Assembly: GCA_007922225.1 (NCBI GenBank)
Contig: ML680053.1
Location: 20,074,694 to 20,138,693 of the forward strand
Reading direction: 5' to 3'
Origin: Emydura subglobosa
Lineage: Eukaryota > Chordata > Testudines > Chelidae
Length of the DNA stretch: 64,000 nt
The translations under genes were made by a program, and so were the position numbers. The notes below the pieces were generated by a model, which saw only the letters and a program-made list of their open reading frames with translations, ran no database searches and was not told where the DNA came from. Shown here one piece after another: positions 37,440-49,396 of this stretch. The stretch's first letter is position 1. The number at the start of each line of letters is the position of its first letter.

Positions 37440-38115
37440 GTAGGTGGAGAGGTCATTCTATCCAACCCAGGCTTGGAGGTCCAATGGTAACCCCCTTGTG
37501 TATTGGTCCATCACCAGGAGCTCCAACATCTTCTCGGCACTGAGGGCCTCAGGATGCAGCCACTTCCGGGTCAGGTGGATTAAATCAAACAATTGTGACC
37601 TTGGCGCTTTGTCCTCGCTGTACCGCCATTTATGGAATCTCTGGACCCACACTGCTACCGTCACCCTACCATCACCTGGCCAAGATTTCAGCCTTCAGCT
37701 GGGGGTAGTCCACAGTGGCTTTCACCGCCATACCATAATAGGCCTTCTGGGCCTCTCCTCCGAGGAAAGGGGCAGGGATACTGGCCCACTGGTCTCGGGG
37801 CCAGGCCTCCCATAGGGCTATTCTCTTAAAGGCCAGGAGATATGCCTCTATATCATCCTCCCGTGTCATTTTCTGTAGGCAGTTGCTAGCTTGTATGGTC
37901 CACGCCCCGTCTTGGCTGCGGCCTTGCTCCATCAGGACTTTCAACTGGCCTACCATCTCCTGAAGTAGGGCCCAGTCCTGGGCAGCCTGGCTCATCAGCA
38001 GGTGATTGGTCTACTGCTGTAACCATACAGCTTCCTGCTGGGTAGCCACCTGGACCCGGGTAACCTCCTGCTGGGCAGCCATGGCTTGCACCAAGGCTTT
38101 TACCACGTTCTCCAT
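37440..38115 (-). pseudogene. Gypsy gag with SCAN-like capsid segment
   Basis: Gag proteins assemble the particle around the retrotransposon RNA. The frame opens at ATG 38115-38113 and hits a TAG at 38013-38011 (codon 35). It continues as a Gln-rich helix and then [34 protein letters not shown] and, after a frame shift near 37668, [20 protein letters not shown] and [19 protein letters not shown]. The last two blocks are the SCAN-like part. Host SCAN zinc-finger genes come from such a gag, but the attached LTR and PBS show this is the transposon. Confidence 0.82.
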
Positions 38116-38169
38116 TTTGGGAGTGGGGTGGGCTAGAACCACCCTGGTTTAAGTCCACTGCGCAATAGG

Positions 38170-38187
38170 ATCCCACCCCTAACACCA
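38170..38187 (-). other. primer-binding site, tRNA-Leu type
   Basis: The minus strand reads TGGTGTTAGGGGTGGGAT. This matches the complement of the 3' end of vertebrate tRNA-Leu (TGGTGTCAGGAGTGGGAT) at 16 of 18 positions, both differences being transitions. Position two bases after the LTR supports the call. Confidence 0.75.
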
Positions 38188-38189
38188 CA

Positions 38190-38759
38190 TGTGGCAGACG
38201 GCCAGCTTCACCCTAGTGGATCTCATGCTTTTGCTTCTCATAGTGGTCCAGGGCATCACCAGTTACCCCGTCTCCCCAGGGGCCCTATGAGTAGCAGCTT
38301 TGTGCTGCTGGCACCGTATTCGCAGCTGAAATCTTTCCCCTGGGCTAATTTCCCCCCTTTGTCCTTCTGGCTCCTCGGGCCCTGCTTCCTTGCCACCTGG
38401 ACTGGGCTTCCTTTCCCAGCGTCTGTGCCTGGGGGAGTATCTCAGTCCTGCCAGGGCAAGTTTCCCCTTCCTGGGCCCAGTACCTCTCTCAGAACTCCGC
38501 TCTGCTCTTCCATACAATACTGCGCTCCTTTCTGCTCCTCCACACAACTGTGCACTCCTCCACCTCCAGCTTGCGTGCTGACTCTCTGGAGCAGAGGGTT
38601 TTTATCAGGCACCTGGCTGAGCCTTAATTGGCCTCAGCTGCTCCTAATTGCCCTTTAATGACTCTGGCTAGTCTGCAGGGAATAGAGCCTGAATCATTCT
38701 GGGGCTTACATACCTCCTTCTACCACTTTCCTATTGCCCTCTGCCCTTGCTATATCACA
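38190..38759 (-). repeat. Gypsy LTR
   Basis: The 570-bp unit starts TGTGATATAGC at 38759 and ends CTGCCACA at 38190, so it has TG...CA ends with short inverted termini (TGTG / CACA). A TATA-like TGATAAAAAC lies at about 38599-38608. The PBS begins two bases after its end. Confidence 0.75.
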
Positions 38760-41009
38760 CCATACATATGACATTGCAAGAAACATACTATTATAACAAT
38801 AATGTTCAGCATGTCATGAGCATTTCAAAAACACCTTATATGACATACTTTGCATTAAACAATACACACTTACACTATAAGGGTGAACATGAATGATACA
38901 CAATCATACCATAAGGGTATACATGGGGTGCAGAAATTCCCCTCAGTTATTACATCACAGTCCTTTAACTCAGTGACTACTCGCTTTATCCCTTTAATTC
39001 ATATATTTAATACTGCTTATTTGCTATTCAGTTTATTAGATATCTTTATTTCCTTTTTTACCTTCAAGTTGCCATTCCACATTTCTTCCACAAGAGCCTG
39101 AAATTAAATTGCACATTCTCTTCCTTCTCTTTTTATGGGTTCTGTTGTCTGTGTGAATCTTGTCTGTGACAGTGATGCAGGCGGCTGATTGCTTTGGTTT
39201 CTGCAGTTAGTTTCTGATTAGAGCAATAGTTATGGGCACTTTGCTTGCCATATTAAATAATTTGGATAAGCATTGTGTTTTAGCTGGTTTAATTTAGTGT
39301 TCCAGGAAGGCTCAGGAAGGGGTTCTGACATCCTTACCCTTCAGCAACTCTAGCAAGCTTTTATATCCTCCGGGGTAAATTAAACATTAGATAGATGTGC
39401 CTTGTTCTGTCATCCTTTGCAGGGTCTTTGCATGTCCTTTCAGAATCCTTTTCAAATTTTATTTTAAGTTTGATCAAGGGTAAAAAATCCTAACACCACT
39501 GACAATAGTCAACTGGTAGTTTGTGTGTGAGATTCTAACAAGCAAGGATTCTCTTAATGGGACATTTTTCAAAGCACAAAGACACAGACATCAGATGCAT
39601 GCTATGTGCCCTCAGAAACTCTCTACTGTGGGTGGAAATTCATCCTCCTGTTCAGAGTGGCAGTACAAGATCTAGTCAAGTCTAGCCACTTAAGTCTCAA
39701 GGAGGGCTTATTTTGAGAACCTCTGCACAGAAATGAATTTCATCTTCTGCATTCCAGTATGTGCATTTTCAAATCATATAGAGTTACATTTCACTGATTT
39801 GCACTGCATGAGCCTGATTCAACTTACATTAAAGTGACTGGAGTCTTTCTAGTGAGTTTAGTGGGCCAGACCCCAAAGATCAGACCCCAAAGGCAAGGTT
39901 TGGCAGTCATATGAGTTTTCTGCTCTGAAAATGTGTGTAAGAGTAGAATTTAGCCATTAGGCTTTAACTTAAATTCACTATTATTTTTTCTCTCGCTCTC
40001 ATCCATAATAGCATTTGGAATAAACTGTTAAAGCTAAATTCTGCAGTCTGCTTTGAACAAATACCAAAAAGCTCTTAACACTTCATTCAACTGCACAAAA
40101 ACTAAATTTGCAATCCCATATCTTTAATAGTAAACTCAGATTAAGGAAATAAAACCTGTTGATTTAACATTAGGAAAGCTAGATAAATTTCTTAAGAAAA
40201 AAGCGACAATAGTGCATTCCAAACCCTGGTTTTTGCCTTCAAATTAATTCTCTCTTAAAAAGATAAATCTGTCAGTTTCCATGATTTGTAATATGCATCC
40301 AAAGCCTTACATGGCCCAATACATTTACCAATTTTATTTCACTAACCGGTGTATACATTACAGTACCTGCAAGAGCACAGTACATATATATCTATCCAGG
40401 GGGGAAAATTAACCCTAAATTGAAGTGGCAAAACAAAATTGCTGCTTGGAATTTAAGGCTTCCAATAACCTTGAAATAAAATGCCTTGCAATATTTGTCC
40501 CCATTCCTTTTATGATGATATATTTTTTAATTAACTGTAACTATGTCAAATTTAATTAAATTTTTAAACATTTCTATGTTGTGATTGAAATATAGCTTAT
40601 CTTCGCAGCTGGCATTTCATAAATGCAACTTATTCAGCTACCTTCTTTTCTGGTTACAAATAATTGAAAACAAACAGGAGAGCAATTTAAAATACTTTCA
40701 GATGAAATGTTCAATCTATATTTTTTTTTAGTATGATTTGTTTTCTAAATAGCATCCTGATGACAATTAAACTGCATAAGAGTAAAGAAGTGGGAGCCAT
40801 GGCACTAGATGGGAAATGGGGGAAACATTTTCCAGGAAGCTGACAAGTCACAGAGCATCTTCCAAGTCTCCACAGGTCTAGGGAAGCTAACCTCAAACTT
40901 ATATTATGGGAAGAGTGGATATGATGGGGCACTCTGCACCTGATCCTCCACATTCATTTTGAAATGTGGTACTCTAGATTCTGGATGCACTAACAGAGCA
41001 TGCAATATT
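38760..41009. other. A/T-rich intron, no feature recognised
   Basis: No exon, transposon or clear repeat is seen. The end of the Gypsy LTR should be followed by unique flank, but a target duplication cannot be tested because the other end of the element is missing. Confidence 0.5.
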
Positions 41010-41285
41010 GTACATATTATTATTTGTATTGATGTAGTACTACAGGCTCCAGCCAAGCCTGGGTCCCATTGAGCTAGGCATCTTACAAACACACAGTGAG
41101 ACCATCCCTGTTCTGAAGCACTCACAGTCTACATAAAGAATGTAGACAAAAGGGTGGTAGGGAAAACAGAGGCACAGAGAGACAGAGTGACACGATTTAC
41201 CCACCATGAGTGGCAGAGTTAAGAAACAGAATGCAAGTCTCTTTACTCCCAGCCCAGTGCCCTGTCCACTACATCACACTGCCTT
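41010..41285 (-). repeat. MIR/CORE-SINE-like copy with reptile-type tail
   Basis: The plus strand starts TTATTATTTGTATTGATGTA, continues CCCATTGAGCTAGGCATCTT and ACAAACACACAGTGAGACC, and later has CAGAGGCACAGAGAGACAGA and the reverse of a tRNA-like head (CCCAGTGCCCTGTCCACTAC). It therefore lies in minus orientation. Confidence 0.7.
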
Positions 41286-42611
41286 CCTGGTTTAATACTC
41301 CTTAGTTCAATGTGCTATATTATCCTTTCTGGCATTCCCAACTCTGTCTGGAAATGCATGACTCAATGCTTTCTTATGCGAAAAGAGGATAATTTTATGA
41401 CTATTCAGACATCCTACTCCCTATACCTGAAAGATGAATATATACATATGATTGAAATATCTCCCATTAAGCATTACACGCACTAGAGTGGTTTTTTTTA
41501 AATGGCCACCTAAATAACACCTACAGAATATGTGTAACATATGCGAACTGTCAATAGCACATACAAATGTGCATTTGCAGTTACAGTGACTTGTTTGTGT
41601 GGGCTGTAGTATATATGGCAGGCACAATTTATTGTATTTCTGTTTTTTGAGAATTTGACTCATTTATGATATAGGGCAAAACTGGAGGAGAACAAACATG
41701 GAAGTGACCTTCAAATTAAGATGTAGAGGAGAAGTCATAAAATAATTAAGATTTATCAACCATTCCCACACAGTCGGCCACAAATATCTGATGTCCTGAC
41801 AACTGTACTCTTGTGGTCGTGTAATGGTCTAATCTATTCTGTTTCATTCTTACATGGCCCTCATCACTGTAATATCAGAGAGCTTTCCAGTAGTGCATTA
41901 AATGATGTGACCAACGTCTGCCAGGTGTAGTTGATTTTCTCTTTCATCCTATTGGTAGCTGTTCCTACATTTTGGGAATAGTAAAGGGCTGACAAATATC
42001 CATACAGGTAATATTAGAAAGAAAATAATATTCCCTGACTGCTAGACATAGATCTAGAACCAATTCTGATTCTCCCAGGGATTTGACTATTACAGAACAC
42101 TGTACTAGGAATTCTAGTGCTGCTACTGAGCTTCTAAAAAAAATGCTGCCTATAGCACCCAGTATCACATGCAATTTCCCAAATGGCATCTGGTTTCTGA
42201 TGATATCAGGGGACTCAAACAGTGGTATCCTGACTGGGGTAGGTATGCAATCCATTCTACTATCTTGACTGAGGTACAACTGGACTCTTGCCCAAGGGCT
42301 AGATTCAATGGATGCTACATGACATGAGTAAAAGGATCATAATCAGTCTCCAAATGGATAATAGTGAAATAGCCTAGACTTTATTTGTGGGCTGCTGAGG
42401 ATCAGAGGTCATCTTCCTTAGGAACAACCCAAGCTTCTAACCTGTACTTCCAGGTAGAATCTACATTTTGAACAAGTAAATGGAACGCTCATGAAAGTCG
42501 GGGTCTAACAGCAAAAAGAGCTAAGCGAAAAAACCCCTCCTCATTAATAATTGCCCATACTAAATGTGTTAGATGATCGATTCAGGATCCGTGCCTTACA
42601 GCATGATCTTT

Positions 42612-42830
42612 GTCATTATTGTTTGTATTATGGTAGTGCCTAAAGTCCCCATTGTGCTGTGTGCTGTTCATGCATATAGAGAGATATGGTGCCCAGACTA
42701 ATATAGGAAACTTGTGACAAAGCCAGGTTTCCCAGATCCCTGTTCAGTACTTTAACCACAAGATCACATTCCTTCTTAGAGCTAGGAGGGCTAATTTCCA
42801 CTCTCAATAATGCAATGAGGGTCATTCCTC
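42612..42830 (-). repeat. second copy of the same SINE-like family
   Basis: TTATTGTTTGTATTATGGTA, GTGCCTAAAGTCCCCATTGT and GCTGTGTGCTGTTCATGCAT parallel the copy at 41010. The central core is shortened and more diverged. Confidence 0.6.
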
Positions 42831-44693
42831 TCCCCACCTCCCCCCATTAATTAGCTGTTTTCTTGTGCTCAGACTTTTGTTACTTAAAGCATTATTGACT
42901 TCATGGGGCATAGGGGAGTGACAATGTAAGTGCACTCACATTTCTTACAACTAATGTATAAATATGATTAATTTCTGATCTTTGTTTTTCATGATGTGTT
43001 ACTTTTATTTCTGATCCTTTGAAGAATGTAATCCCAGTGAAAATATGGGATGCTGTTTCTGAAATGTTCAGGTTAAGACTGATTCTTCATATTATACATT
43101 GATGATAAATCTATTATTGGATATGCCTTTTTGTCTATAAAACAGCAGCTTAAAATGCCTATTACCATTCTAAAAGATATCTTCAAGACACTTAAAGGGA
43201 TTTAAAAAGCAAGGTTATTTCCCTTGGGCATTTCACTCCCATAATGAATTGGCCAATAGTTTAAAATACTACGGTTTGCTCCAAAGACGATCATGAATTT
43301 TACATTCTACTTGTTTGATGACACAGTCATAAATTTAAATACAAATTCCTGCATGTACTTATTTTTCTTGAATTATGACATTTTCTAAACTCATTGTCTT
43401 CAATCCAGCAGCATGAGATACTCAATCTACATACCGTAGATAGGTATATAACTATATATCGTAGGTTGCAGCCATTTTTTAGGTTAGAAAACTGGAAACA
43501 AGCTTCATAGAACTTTAAAGCACGTAATAAAATCTCAGTCTAGGATCAAGGCTAGTATAATATGCCAATTATACCCCCAAAATGAAGAATTCATACATTT
43601 ATTGTTCAGTAGTATCAAATACAGTATTTGAATTTATATATCTGGCAAATTCTCAACCTGTATTAATATGTACTATTAATAGATGGAGTATATTGGATGT
43701 TGCCACCTGCATTACCTGCAGAAATTATTTTAAAAATAAACTCAAGGATTGACTGGATGCTAACTTGCATAATAACTGAAACTTCTAAGACAGTAGTGAA
43801 GTTTTACTTAAAACTGTAACTAAATTTTGCATAAGAAAACAGTTTTGGTAAACTAAAGGCAGGACATAGTTCTATGAGAAATGAGTTAAAGGGAAACTGT
43901 CAACTTAAAAATCATAGTTCTGTCTAAAAAGGATTTTATCTGCTATTGTCACATGTAAGACCTAGGGATGCTATAATACAAGCATTGAGTGAACAACATA
44001 TGATAACCCAGATCTTCCCCTCCTAAAGAACCTATCCTCCATACACGCACCCTTCATGGAGATCACCCTACAGCATACCATGGGTTGACATCGATGTGAA
44101 AGTCTGTTATCTCTACATTGGCTCTGGTCCTTAGAAACCATACTCCCATCTTCCTAGCAACAGGATCCACCCCAAGGATTCATGGATAGTGCTCCATGAA
44201 AAGGATCATACAGCCTCAGACCCATCCCTTCATCCATGTGGCCTGTCCAGTTTCCACATCCTCCTAAACATCGACTCTGACACAAGAGACCTCCACAGTG
44301 TCTTGAAAGGAAGTGTGTGCATGGGCAGTGGGTGGGAGACAATGTCATGGAGGCAATGGAGCCCTACTTGTGCAGAGGAGATCTGCATAGAGAGGTCTCC
44401 TTTCAGTGTGGATCTAACTGGCACAATCTGAACCAATAATGGTTTTCTCACATGACAGTGTTTAAGGCTTCTCATATATAGTTTAAAGTGCATAAAGTCT
44501 GCAAAAAACCAACATGCACATACATAAAATAAATATTGAAATATTATATAACACTGATTAGTACACTTTGTTTTGATGATGTTACCCATGCCTAAGTCAC
44601 GTGGTTTTATAGACCCTCCCTCCTGTCAAGTTTATACACATCTTCATACACAGAAAAGAGGGTGAAAAGACCATAACAAATGCAAAACATCTA
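42831..44693. other. A/T-rich intron, no feature recognised
   Basis: Nothing protein-like and no repeat family recognised. Open frames of 80-119 codons around 44.2-44.6 kb overlap on opposite strands and do not resemble known proteins. Confidence 0.5.
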
Positions 44694-44832
44694 AGCATAT
44701 GCTTAAATTTAAACACATGCCTATTTAGAAAAGCACTTAAATGTGCAATTAAGTTCTACTGATTTCAATGGGACGTAAGCGTATGCTTCAAGTTAAGCAT
44801 GTGCCTAAGGGCTTTGCTGAATCGAGGCCTTA
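44694..44832. repeat. palindromic GCTTAA / TTAAGC repeat
   Basis: ATATGCTTAAATTTAAACAC ATGCCTA mirrors ATGCTTCAAGTTAAGCATGT around a centre CTGATTTCAATGGGA, ending GCTTTGCTGAATCGAGGCCT. It is the same family as 21429-21536. Confidence 0.55.
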
Positions 44833-45944
44833 ACCATGATGCACCACATATGAGGAAATCAAAACTGTTTCTAATGGCTTTATTATTTTTGTTGGAATAT
44901 TTTCTGTGCCAGTCTTCATATTATATGTGAGGTATTTTCATGGTACAAAATTAAATGAAAATACACATGCAGATTTAGCTGAATTAAAATAAGTAAATTC
45001 TGTCTCTGCTAATCTATACTTTAATGTATTACACTATTAAAATTCCTGAAGAGGACTGTTGCATTATCTGCTTTTTGAATCATTACATTACACAAGCATT
45101 TCAGTAGGTGGATCATCATAATGTATTATTGTCCTTTACCATGCAATTCAGTATGCAGTAAGTTCCAGTCTCCTGTGATAGTAATTAGAATATGCTCCTG
45201 AAAACTACTCTTGCCATTGCATGTCATTCATTAGCTTGGCTGCATTCAGCAGCTGCTGTAGCCTCCTTCAAACTGGATATTATGGCATCCAATTTGAACA
45301 TAACTGCAATAATACAGCTAGTATAGCTGGGTATTCAGGACATTGTGTGTCAATAAATTCACTATCCATGTCCACTATTTCAGGTAGTCACTCTTTTCAC
45401 AGCATGTTCATTTTCCAGTGCAATATAACAGAAATTGTTAGTGGTGTATACCTTTGTTTTCCTTATTAACATTGTGAGCCACTGACCCTGGATGTTCTGA
45501 CCCCACAATATGTTTATTTTTTTGAAGCCATAACAACTGAGGGAGCTGCAAATATAAATAACTTATCACACTGGGCAGTCACAATACAGTGTACAAAAAT
45601 ATATAGGCAGTACACACTTAAAGTTGGTGAAAAGCTGATTTCAGCATTACAAACAAAAAGGTCTGTATGTAACCCACACTATAAATATGTTGGTCTTCCT
45701 CCTCTCCCCCATTGACGTAAATTTCTGATTCTGCTACTGCTTCCAGCTAATGACTTTTGCCTTTTAGCTCAAGCAGTAGAGATTTGTGCCTCTAGGTCCC
45801 ACGTTCAAACTTCATACACTGCCTAAGCAAGATTGCTTATGTTTACAATTGCTTTCTAAAGGTTAGAACATGGCATTTAGCCGCACTCCTGGTGCACAGC
45901 TGCATACACTGGCAGGACACTGAAAGGCCTTCTGCCTCAGACCT
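44833..45944. other. A/T-rich intron, no feature recognised
   Basis: No coding likeness or repeat was recognised in this stretch. Confidence 0.5.
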
Positions 45945-46045
45945 TGTCTAGACTAGGATTTAAAGGTGCGATGTTAGCACGTGTTGACTCTTCCCTAGGC
46001 TTCAGCGAAACGTGCCTTGCCTACATCAGACTTTTAAAACGTGTC
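45945..46045 (+). mobile_element. MITE fragment (GTCTAGACTAGG end)
   Basis: ACCTTGTCTAGACTAGGATT, then GATGTTAGCACGTGTTGACT and ACATCAGACTTTTAAAACGT, resembles the outer arm of the palindromic element at 684-845. Only one arm is clear. Confidence 0.45.
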
Positions 46046-47649
46046 AGTTGCCCCGTTATCTATCATCATAACTTAAATCTTAGCCCAGATAAGGCCTCAG
46101 AGAGCTCTGCAGCATGAATGGGGCATGGGGGGGAGAACAACAGAGAATTCCGCCACTCCATTTAATCACTGTGAGGCTGGCCAGTTCTGTTAGCCATTGT
46201 TGGTATGTGTGGGACAAGGGGACAGAGCTATGATTGTGATCCATTTTGGGTGACTTGTCCTTAGGAAGAGCAGCTTGTTAGCAGAATTGCACCCTGGCCA
46301 ATCCCTTTGTAGGCCATACAAGGCGGTGCGCAGAGAAGCTCCCAATTCCCTCCTTGTGGTGTGGCCATGCAAGGTGTAGCCACGCTTGATTCACACAGCA
46401 GTGAGCCTCAGATAGAGAGAAAAATGACATTATGTTGACAGACTAATCTAGCCTGTGCAAGTGCTCCCAAGAGCTCTGCTGAGCTGCCACTTCGATTATT
46501 TAATGACACACTGTAATTCCCTTTAGTGCAATACACTTCAAAAAGAAAAAAAAAATAATTTGGAAATCAATGTTAAAAAAAAACACCCACCCACAAAGAC
46601 CTAAGTATATATCAGATAATTGGTAGAACCCAGAGAATTCAGTTGGGTATGGAACTACGGTGCATTGACAGGCACTGTACAAATATGGAAAAGTTTAAAG
46701 CAATCTTTAAATTTACATATTTTAAAAAAAAACAATTGTAATTGCAAGTGACTAGAATTCAGGCTTGAAGCAACAAAAGCAGACAAAAGCAAGAGAGATT
46801 CAGAGTTGAGGCTGAAAAATCTAAACAACACTTCAAACCTAACTCACCTGTCAGTACCTTTCTTACTACTACTTTTAAAAAAAATGTTGCAAATTAAGTC
46901 TTGTATTAGTTTGTATGAGTTTCTTGTTTTTGTTTAACAGTTGTTGGTTTTTGGGTTTTTTCAAACACAGAATTGTAATCCCAATATGGAATCAGCACTA
47001 ATGTCAGAGATTCATAAAACTCACCTTCAACAGAAAGGCAGGGGTGTAGAAATCAAGATTAGAAAGAGGACAAGAACAGTGGTTCAAAATGCCTTAATTA
47101 AGAGGGTAGACAGCACAGTCTCAGATATAATGCATACTTTTTGGTCAGAGAAATCGTGCCAAAAGTAAGTAAACTGTAAACAAGAAAAAGGGATAGATCA
47201 AACGGAATAAAATAAATTAAAAATTATCTGTGGCCTGTCCCAAGCTCTAGCTACATTACATAAATTAAGAAACAGTTACAAAAGTTATAACCTTCAGCAC
47301 AATAATTCGTATGTTCAATACAAAACAGTGACGAAAGGGAGAGAGAGAGAGAGGTGAGGTCTGACAGCATGAATTCTAAGGAGGCAACAATCTCTGGACT
47401 AGAAAGGTCATAATATTTCCACACACACAGGACTAGCAAAGTAAAAATATTTAAAGGATATCAAGTCAGTTTGTGATGATTATGGAGTTGGACAGTCCAC
47501 ATTGTAAGACGAACTGTGTGTGAGGAAACTCAGTCACAACACAATTATCTCTTGACACAGTTAAAACATGGATGAGTTTTACAAAATAAATACAACATAG
47601 CTTTAGACAGAGCCAACCTGTAGCGTGGTTTGCCGACAAGACTCAGGAC
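46046..47649. other. intron, no gene
   Basis: Contains only short simple repeats, such as the GA run near 47338-47354. No family was recognised. Confidence 0.5.
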
Positions 47650-49396
47650 CAAAGGGTAAAAAAAAGTTTCTAGAGGTACGTTAGCAACAAGAAGGAGGTC
47701 AGGGAAAGTGTGGGCCCCTTACTGAATGGGGGAGGCAACCTAGTGACAGATGATGTGGAAAAAGTTGAAGTACTCAATACTTGTTTTGCCTCTGTCTTCA
47801 CAGACAAGGTCAGCTCCCAGACTACTGCAGTAGGCAGCACAGTATCGGAAGGAGGTGAGCAACCCTCAGTGGTGAAAGAAAAGTTTCAGGACTATTTAGA
47901 AAAACTGGACATGCTGGGGCTGGATGCAATGCATCCAAGGCTGCTGAGGGAGATGGCTGATGTGATTGCAGAGCCATTGGCCATTATCTTTGAAAACTCG
48001 TGGCAATTGGGGGAAGTCCCAGATGATTGGAAAAAAGCAAATATAGTGCCCATCTTTAAAAAAGGAAGGAGGAGGATCTGGGGAACTATAGACCAGTCAG
48101 CCTCACTTCAGTCCCTGGAAAAATCATGGAGCAGGTCCTCAAGGAATCCATTTTGATTGCACTTGGAGGAGAGGAAGGTGATCAGGAACAGTCATCATGA
48201 ATTCAACAAGGGCAGGCAATGCCTGACTAATCTGATTGCTTTCTATGATGAGATGACTGGCTCTGTGGATGTTGGGAAAGTGCGCACATGATATACCTTG
48301 ACTTTAGCAAAGCTTTTGATATGGTCTCCCTCAGTTTTCTTGCCAGCAAGTTAAAGAAGTATGGGTTGGATGAATGGACTATAAGGTGGACAGAAATCTG
48401 CCTAGATGATTGGGCTCAATGGATAGTGATCAACGGCTTGATGTCTAGATGGCAGCTGGTGTCAAGAGGAGTGTCCCAAGGGGTCATTCCTGGGGCCAGT
48501 TTTGTTTAACATCTTCATTAATGATCTAGATGATGGGATGGATTGCACCCTCAGTAAGTTTGCAGATGACACTAAGGTGGGGGGAGTGGTAGATATGCTG
48601 GAGGATAAGGAGGGGATACAGAGTGTCCTAGACAAATTGGAGGATTGAGCCAAAAGAAATCTGATGAGGTTCAACAAGGACAAGTGCAGAGTCCTGCACT
48701 TAGGATGGAAGAATTCCATGCACAGTTACAGACTGGTGACCGACTAGCTAAGCAGCAGTTCTTCAGAAAAAGACCTGGGGTTTACATTGGACAAGAAGCT
48801 GGATACGAGTCAACAGTGTGCCCTTGTTGCCAAGAAGGCTAACTGCATATTGGGCTGCCTTAGCAGGAGCATTGCCAGCAGGTCGCGGGAGTAGTGTGTC
48901 CAGTTTTGGGCTGTCCTCTGCAGAAAGGATGTGGATAAATTGGAGAGAGTCCAGCGGAGGGCAATGAAAATGATTAAGGGGAAGGGCCACATGACTTATG
49001 AGGAAAGGCTGAAGGAACTGACCTCATTTAATCTGAAGAAAAGAAGAGTGAGGGAGGATGTGATAGCAACCTTCAACTATCTGAATAGGGGGTCCAAAGA
49101 AGATGGAGTTAGGCTGTTCTCAGTGGTGGCCGATAACAGAGCAAGGAGCAATGGTCTGAAGTTGCAGTGGGAGAAGTCTATGTTGGACATTAGGAAAAAC
49201 TTTTTACTAGGAGGGTGCTGAAGCACTGGTTATCTAGAGAGGTAGTGGAATCACCATCTTTAGAGATTTTTAAGGCCCGACTAGACAAAGCCCTGGCTGA
49301 GATGATTTAGTTGGAGTTGGTGCTGCTTTGAGCAGGGGGTTGGACTAAATGACCTCCTGAGGGCCCTCCCAACCCTATTCTTCTGTGATTCTATAC
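47650..49396 (+). mobile_element. CR1 LINE, longest copy, 5'-truncated
   Basis: It runs from before the RT fingers to the 3' terminal GTGATTCTATA. The order is [99 protein letters not shown], [22 protein letters not shown] and the C-terminal KLERVQRRAMKMIKGKGHMT block. Missing bases near 48893 remove most of the [16 protein letters not shown] segment. The endonuclease domain is absent. Confidence 0.95.
47710..49300 (+). pseudogene. CR1 ORF2 remnant (RT, broken frames)
   Basis: The product can be followed over three open blocks (47710-48156, 48288-48509, 48931-49221) with frame changes and stops between. The catalytic FADDT box is intact at about 48565. Its preservation is similar to that of the copy at 4819, and the two appear to belong to close subfamilies. 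Confidence 0.9.

Larger units (their letters stand above)
37405..38759 (-). mobile_element. Gypsy-type LTR retrotransposon, truncated after gag
   Basis: In the minus direction there is one LTR (38759-38190), a primer-binding site (38187-38170), a short leader, and a gag that starts at ATG 38115 and is lost at about 37405. No protease, RT, integrase or second LTR is present. The gag resembles the SCAN-like capsid of Gmr1-type Gypsy elements. Confidence 0.8.

Noticed and set aside
38191..38658. 155-codon plus-strand frame
   Set aside because: It lies antisense within the Gypsy LTR.
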